From Microbacterium sp. p3-SID336 (GTDB lineage: Bacteria; Actinomycetota; Actinomycetes; Actinomycetales; Microbacteriaceae), in assembly GCF_025143365.1 (NCBI RefSeq), contig NZ_JALXPE010000031.1:1-49118 (forward strand): a DNA stretch of 49,118 nucleotides. The letters run 5' to 3'. The notes beneath the pieces are model-generated. The model saw only the letters and a list, made by a program, of their open reading frames with translations, did not search any database and was not told the DNA's origin. A program made the translations under genes and the position numbers. Of the stretch, positions 46,039 to 49,118 are shown one piece after another (the stretch's first letter is position 1; each line of letters begins with the position of its first letter).

Positions 46039-46623
46039 ATGGTCCGACGCACCCTCGCCCGCCTGTACTGGACGCTCAGCCGCTGGCGTCTCTCGGGTGC
46101 CGGCGCCCCCGACCGCCCGACCGTGCTGATCGGCGCGCCGCACACCTCCAACTGGGACTTCGTCCTGATGCTCGCGATCGCCTGGCGGCTCGGCATCGAC
46201 GTGCACTGGCTGGGCAAGAAGAGCCTGTTCCGCGGCTGGCGCGGACCGATCATGCGCGCGCTCGGCGGCATCCCCGTCGACCGTGCCGACCCGGCGAGGG
46301 TCGTGAACGACGTCGTCGCCCAGGTGCATGCCGGCACGGTGTTCGGGCTGGTCGTGACCCCCGACGGCACCCGCGGCGGCAACGACTACTGGAAGTCCGG
46401 TTTCTACCGCATCGCCAGGGCGACGGGGATGCCGGTGACCCTCGGTTTCGTCGACCGCGCGACGATGACGACGGGCCTCGGCCCCACGATCGACCTCACC
46501 GGCGACGTCGCCGCCGACATGGACCGCATCCGCGCCTTCTACGCCGACAGGCACGGCGTGCGCCCGGAACGCCGCACCGAGCCCCGGCTGCGGGAGGAGA
46601 CGGGCGGCGCCGACCGCGCCTGA
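46039..46623 (+). CDS. PlsC-like 1-acylglycerol-3-phosphate acyltransferase
   Basis: A 194-residue acyltransferase of the PlsC family. The catalytic HX4D is H35-TSNW-D40 and the glycerol-phosphate motif reads TPDGTRG, with an aspartate replacing the usual glutamate. The segment IPVDRADPARVVND is motif III-like. No clear membrane helix is present. Many short members of this group act on substrates other than lysophosphatidate, so a lipid substrate is only likely. The ATG at 46039 is leaderless. Confidence 0.83.
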   Translation: MVRRTLARLYWTLSRWRLSGAGAPDRPTVLIGAPHTSNWDFVLMLAIAWRLGIDVHWLGKKSLFRGWRGPIMRALGGIPVDRADPARVVNDVVAQVHAGTVFGLVVTPDGTRGGNDYWKSGFYRIARATGMPVTLGFVDRATMTTGLGPTIDLTGDVAADMDRIRAFYADRHGVRPERRTEPRLREETGGADRA

Positions 46624-46704
46624 GGCGACGACGCGCAGCGACCCGGTCCCCGTGTCCGCAGGACCGCGGCGGAAGCGTCTCGACCGAGTCCGTCGCCGCC
46701 CCTG

Positions 46705-46908
46705 CTACTCGGGCTTCCGGGCGTGGGCGCGCGCGTAGGCGAGATCGTCGTCCGAGAGCTCCTCGATCATGCCGACCACGGCCCCGGTGATCTCGCGGAT
46801 CTCCTCACGGACGTCCTCGTCCAGGTGCCGGGAGCCGCTGCCCACGACCGCGCGCCGCGCGTCATCCGACAGCTCCGGCCACCAGTCGTCGATGGGAGGG
46901 AGTGTCAT
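46705..46908 (-). CDS. Hypothetical 67-residue protein
   Basis: A small acidic protein with no family that I recognise. It opens MTLPPIDDWWPELSDDARRA and continues with an amphipathic helical region (VREEIREITGAVVGMIEELS). The ATG ends at 46908 and AAGGA lies about 7 nt upstream. It is convergent with the acyltransferase gene and divergent from the DUF6328-like gene. The sequence between it and the acyltransferase has a weak inverted pair, GGCGACG (46624-46630) and CGTCGCC (46691-46697), and no gene. Confidence 0.6.
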   Translation of the reverse strand: MTLPPIDDWWPELSDDARRAVVGSGSRHLDEDVREEIREITGAVVGMIEELSDDDLAYARAHARKPE

Positions 46909-46989
46909 CGTTCATCCTTTCCGAAAGCGATCCCCGCCCCACGCGCGCGGAGGTGGACAGCGCGGGATCGTGCCCGCGAGACTGAGCCC

Positions 46990-47517
46990 ATGACAGCAGA
47001 ACCTCGCGGTGGCGCGGAAGAGCGCGACGACCGCGACGACGGACGTGACGAGACCCCGAACGAGCGCGCCGATCGCAACTGGGACGAGCTGCTGCAGGAG
47101 CTGCGCGTGATGCAGACCGGGACGCAGATCCTCACCGGGTTCCTGTTGGCGGTCGCCTTCCAGCCGCGATTCACCGACATGGACGAGGTGCAACGCGACC
47201 TGTACGTGGTGCTGGTGGCGCTGGCGGCGATCGCGACCATCCTCGCACTCGCCCCGGTCGGCATGCACCGGGCGCTCTTCGGCAACCGGCAGAAGCCGGA
47301 TCTGGTGCGCGTCGCCGCCCGCATCGTGAAGATCGACCTCATCGTGATCGGCGCCCTCACGATCGGGGTCACGACACTGATCGTCGACTTCACGGTCAAC
47401 AGGACGGCGGGCGTCGTCGCGCTGATCGCGGCGCTCGTGCTGGTGGTGGGGCTGTGGATGGCGCTGCCGGGGTTCCTCCGGCGCGCGCGCGCCGCACGCA
47501 CCTCCGCAGACGCCTGA
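46990..47517 (+). CDS. DUF6328-like membrane protein
   Basis: A 175-residue protein with an acidic N-terminus (about 40 residues) and four membrane helices (about 50-66, 78-98, 120-140 and 145-164). The conserved stretch LLQELRVMQTGTQILTGFLL is typical of a group that I recall as DUF6328. The function is unknown. The ATG at 46990 is 6 nt after GAGACT, a possible leaderless -10 with one mismatch to TANNNT. It is convergent with dps. Confidence 0.8.
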   Translation: MTAEPRGGAEERDDRDDGRDETPNERADRNWDELLQELRVMQTGTQILTGFLLAVAFQPRFTDMDEVQRDLYVVLVALAAIATILALAPVGMHRALFGNRQKPDLVRVAARIVKIDLIVIGALTIGVTTLIVDFTVNRTAGVVALIAALVLVVGLWMALPGFLRRARAARTSADA

Positions 47518-47529
47518 CCGCCGCCGCCG

Positions 47530-47543
47530 AGCGCGGAGGCGCT
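47530..47543. terminator. Possible hairpin between the DUF6328-like gene and dps
   Basis: AGCGC-GGAG-GCGCT (47530-47543) inside longer CCGCCG (from 47519) and CGGCGG (to about 47556) arms. It sits between two convergent stops. No U-run follows, so the call is tentative. Confidence 0.4.
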
Positions 47544-47572
47544 GCGACGACGGCGGTCGACGGGCATCGGGC

Positions 47573-48127
47573 TCAGCGCCCCGCGGGACTGCGGTTCTCG
47601 GCGCTCACCATCCACGCGAACTGCTCGAGCCGCTCGATCACCGCATGCAGCAGGTCGGCCGAGGTGGGGTCCTCCTCGTCGACGTCGTCGTGCACCCCGC
47701 GGAGGGTCGCCACGGTGGCCTCGAGCCGCGCGGTGACGAGGTCGATCGTCTCGGTGGTCGACACCTCCCCCATCGGGAACTCGGGCAAGGTCGTGGTCTT
47801 CGCGATCGTCGCGCTGCGGCCGTCCGGAACGGCGTGCAGCGCACGCATCCGCTCGGCGATGGTGTCGCTGAACGTGCGGGCGTCCTCGATGATCTCGTCG
47901 AGCTGGCGGTGGGTGTCGCGGAAGTTGCGCCCGACCACGTTCCAGTGCGCCTGCTTGCCCTGCAGCGAGAGCTCGATCAGGTCGACGAGCACCGCCTGCA
48001 GGTTCTTGGCGAGGGTCGGCGATGCCGTGAAGCCCTTCTCTGCGTTCTGCTGGCGGGTGGTCTTCGCGCCGGCGGACGCGCCGCTCTTCGCGGAGCCGCT
48101 GATCTTCTTGCTCTTGGTCTCTGCCAT
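47573..48127 (-). CDS. dps: Dps-like DNA-protecting ferritin
   Basis: A 184-residue ferritin-like protein that stores iron and protects DNA from peroxide. The ferroxidase-type residues are in KQAHWNVVGRNFRDTHRQLD and EIIEDARTFSDTIAERMRAL. A Lys/Ser-rich N-terminal tail of about 35 residues (ETKSKKISGSAKSGASAGAK) could bind DNA. The ATG ends at 48127, with GGAGG about 8 nt upstream and TACGGT at 48152-48147 as a likely -10. It is divergent from a GNAT gene. Confidence 0.93.
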   Translation of the reverse strand: MAETKSKKISGSAKSGASAGAKTTRQQNAEKGFTASPTLAKNLQAVLVDLIELSLQGKQAHWNVVGRNFRDTHRQLDEIIEDARTFSDTIAERMRALHAVPDGRSATIAKTTTLPEFPMGEVSTTETIDLVTARLEATVATLRGVHDDVDEEDPTSADLLHAVIERLEQFAWMVSAENRSPAGR

Positions 48128-48244
48128 GATGTGTCCTCCTGCCGCGACCGTAGCCGCGCCGGCGACCTCCGATCGAGGGGGTTGACACCCGGCGGCGCCC
48201 CGGTCGACGGTGGCCATGACCCCCACCGCGAGAAAGGCGGAAGA

Positions 48245-48733
48245 GTGAGCAGCAGCACCCAGCAGGATCGACCGGATATCGTCATCGCACCGATCAGCGA
48301 TGAGGACGCGGGAGAGGTGTTGACCGTCCAGCGCGCCGCGTTCGTCTCCGAGGCCGCGATCTACGGCAGCGTCGACATGCCACCGCTGACGCAGACCCTG
48401 CCCGAGCTGGAGGCGGAGCTGCGCTCCGAGTCAGGATTCACGGCCAGGGTGGACGGACGGCTCGTCGGCGCGATCCGCTACGTCGAGCGCGACGATCTGC
48501 TGCTGATCGGCCGCATCGCCATCGCCCCGGACATGCAGGGCGAGGGCATCGGGCGGATGCTGCTGGAGGCGGCGGAGAACGCCTCCCGGGCCGGCGTCGC
48601 CGAGCTGTTCACGGGAAGTCTGAGCGAGGCGAACATCCGGCTGTACGAGTCGTGCGGGTACGTCGAGCACGAGCGGGTGCCTGACGGCGACGGCACCGCA
48701 CAGGTCTTCATGCGCAAAAGGCTGCGAGGTTAA
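48245..48733 (+). CDS. GNAT-family N-acetyltransferase
   Basis: A 162-residue acetyl-CoA-dependent acyltransferase. The acetyl-CoA loop is IAIAPDMQGEGIGRMLLEAA (motif A), followed by SLSEANIRLYESCGYVEHER (motif B). Substrate unknown. I start at the GTG at 48245, with GGCGGAAG just upstream. The frame continues further upstream but that part is antisense to dps. It faces dps and precedes the HesB-like gene by 107 bases. Confidence 0.85.
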   Translation: MSSSTQQDRPDIVIAPISDEDAGEVLTVQRAAFVSEAAIYGSVDMPPLTQTLPELEAELRSESGFTARVDGRLVGAIRYVERDDLLLIGRIAIAPDMQGEGIGRMLLEAAENASRAGVAELFTGSLSEANIRLYESCGYVEHERVPDGDGTAQVFMRKRLRG

Positions 48734-48840
48734 GCGCCAGGGCGACAGGACGCAAGGGGGTGGAGCCGACCGGCGCCACCCGGAATCGTGTCCCGGACAT
48801 GTCGCGACCGCGGCATGACCCGACCGGAAAGGAGAGCCCC

Positions 48841-49118
48841 GTGCTCACCCTCACCGACAACGCCACCGCCATCCTGTCGACTCTCGTGAGCCGTCAGAAC
48901 GACGCACCGGACGCCGGTCTGCGCATCCACTCGGCACAGGCCCAGGACGAGTCGGGCGCCGCCCGCCTCGCCGTGGCTGTGACGGCCGACCCCGAGCCCG
49001 CCGACCAGGTCGTGGAGATCTCCGGCACACGGCTCTTCCTCGACGAGGCCGCCGCGACCGCGCTCGACGACAAGGTCCTCGACGCGGGCGTGGACGACGA
49101 GGGCTCCGTCTCCTTCGC
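48841..49118 (+). CDS. HesB/IscA-like protein, cut by the window end
   Basis: At least 92 residues, no stop before the window end. It begins VLTLTDNATAILSTLVSRQ and continues with GLRIHSAQ and, later, EISGTRLFLDEAAATALDDK, a pattern of HesB/IscA-like iron-sulfur carrier proteins. The first cysteine of that family (GCSG after the GLRI region) is missing in what can be seen: the segment reads GLRIHSAQAQDESGAARL. It may be a degenerate, non-cluster member. The GTG at 48841 has AAAGGAGA 6 nt upstream. The C-terminal cysteine pair would lie outside the window. Confidence 0.75.
   Translation, partial: MLTLTDNATAILSTLVSRQNDAPDAGLRIHSAQAQDESGAARLAVAVTADPEPADQVVEISGTRLFLDEAAATALDDKVLDAGVDDEGSVSF

Overview
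This is high-GC actinobacterial DNA, most likely chromosome of a Microbacterium-like member of the Microbacteriaceae. The evidence is strong GC bias at third codon positions, an actinobacterial-type succinylase lysine/DAP gene set (dapC, dapD, dapE), a small DUF3117 protein, family-5 peptide ABC systems in the usual actinobacterial gene order, and many genes with the actinobacterial leaderless signature (a -10 box TANNNT placed 6-7 nt before the start codon). The genus is an inference. I see no rRNA, tRNA, CRISPR array, phage or insertion sequence. The right end cuts a HesB-like gene.

Layout. 1-8.6 kb: DUF3117 protein, a PIG-V-like membrane mannosyltransferase overlapping dapE, divergent dapD, a DEAD-box RNA helicase, citrate synthase, and the fdxA-dapC pair. 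8.6-13.1 kb: an AzlC/AzlD amino-acid exporter divergent from an XRE-cupin regulator, then glutaminase with a DHA2-type MFS transporter. 13.1-17.1 kb: a secreted lytic-transglycosylase-like protein, typA/bipA and a CPBP membrane protease-like protein. 17.1-33.3 kb: a 16 kb block entirely on the minus strand, with two family-5 ABC importer operons on either side of gcvT-gcvH-gcvP. The glycine cleavage operon is preceded by a clear tandem glycine riboswitch. 33.5-39.3 kb: the de novo NAD operon nrtR-nadA-nadB-nadC-cysteine desulfurase on the plus strand, all genes overlapping or nearly so. 39.3-49.1 kb: glycosyltransferase, SDR oxidoreductase, an ABC exporter divergent from a DHA2 MFS pump, a one-cysteine AhpD-like protein, a small acyltransferase, a DUF6328-like membrane protein, Dps, a GNAT enzyme and the cut HesB-like gene.

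How the genes work together. The NAD operon is self-contained: the NUDIX-type repressor is the first gene, NadB and NadA make quinolinate, NadC converts it to NaMN, and the cysteine desulfurase probably supplies sulfur for the NadA Fe-S cluster. A candidate NrtR operator overlaps its promoter. The glycine cleavage operon is glycine-sensed through RNA. The two ABC operons import peptides or other oligomeric substrates. The second has a 12-bp-arm palindrome on its promoter, so it is probably controlled by a repressor not encoded in the window.

No clearly new defence or mobile system is visible. The unusual signals are an in-frame 15-bp minisatellite inside nadB, a 31-bp tandem repeat array between two convergent genes, an 8-residue leaderless upstream ORF before the AhpD-like gene, TGAACAC repeats controlling azlCD, and the density of leaderless genes.
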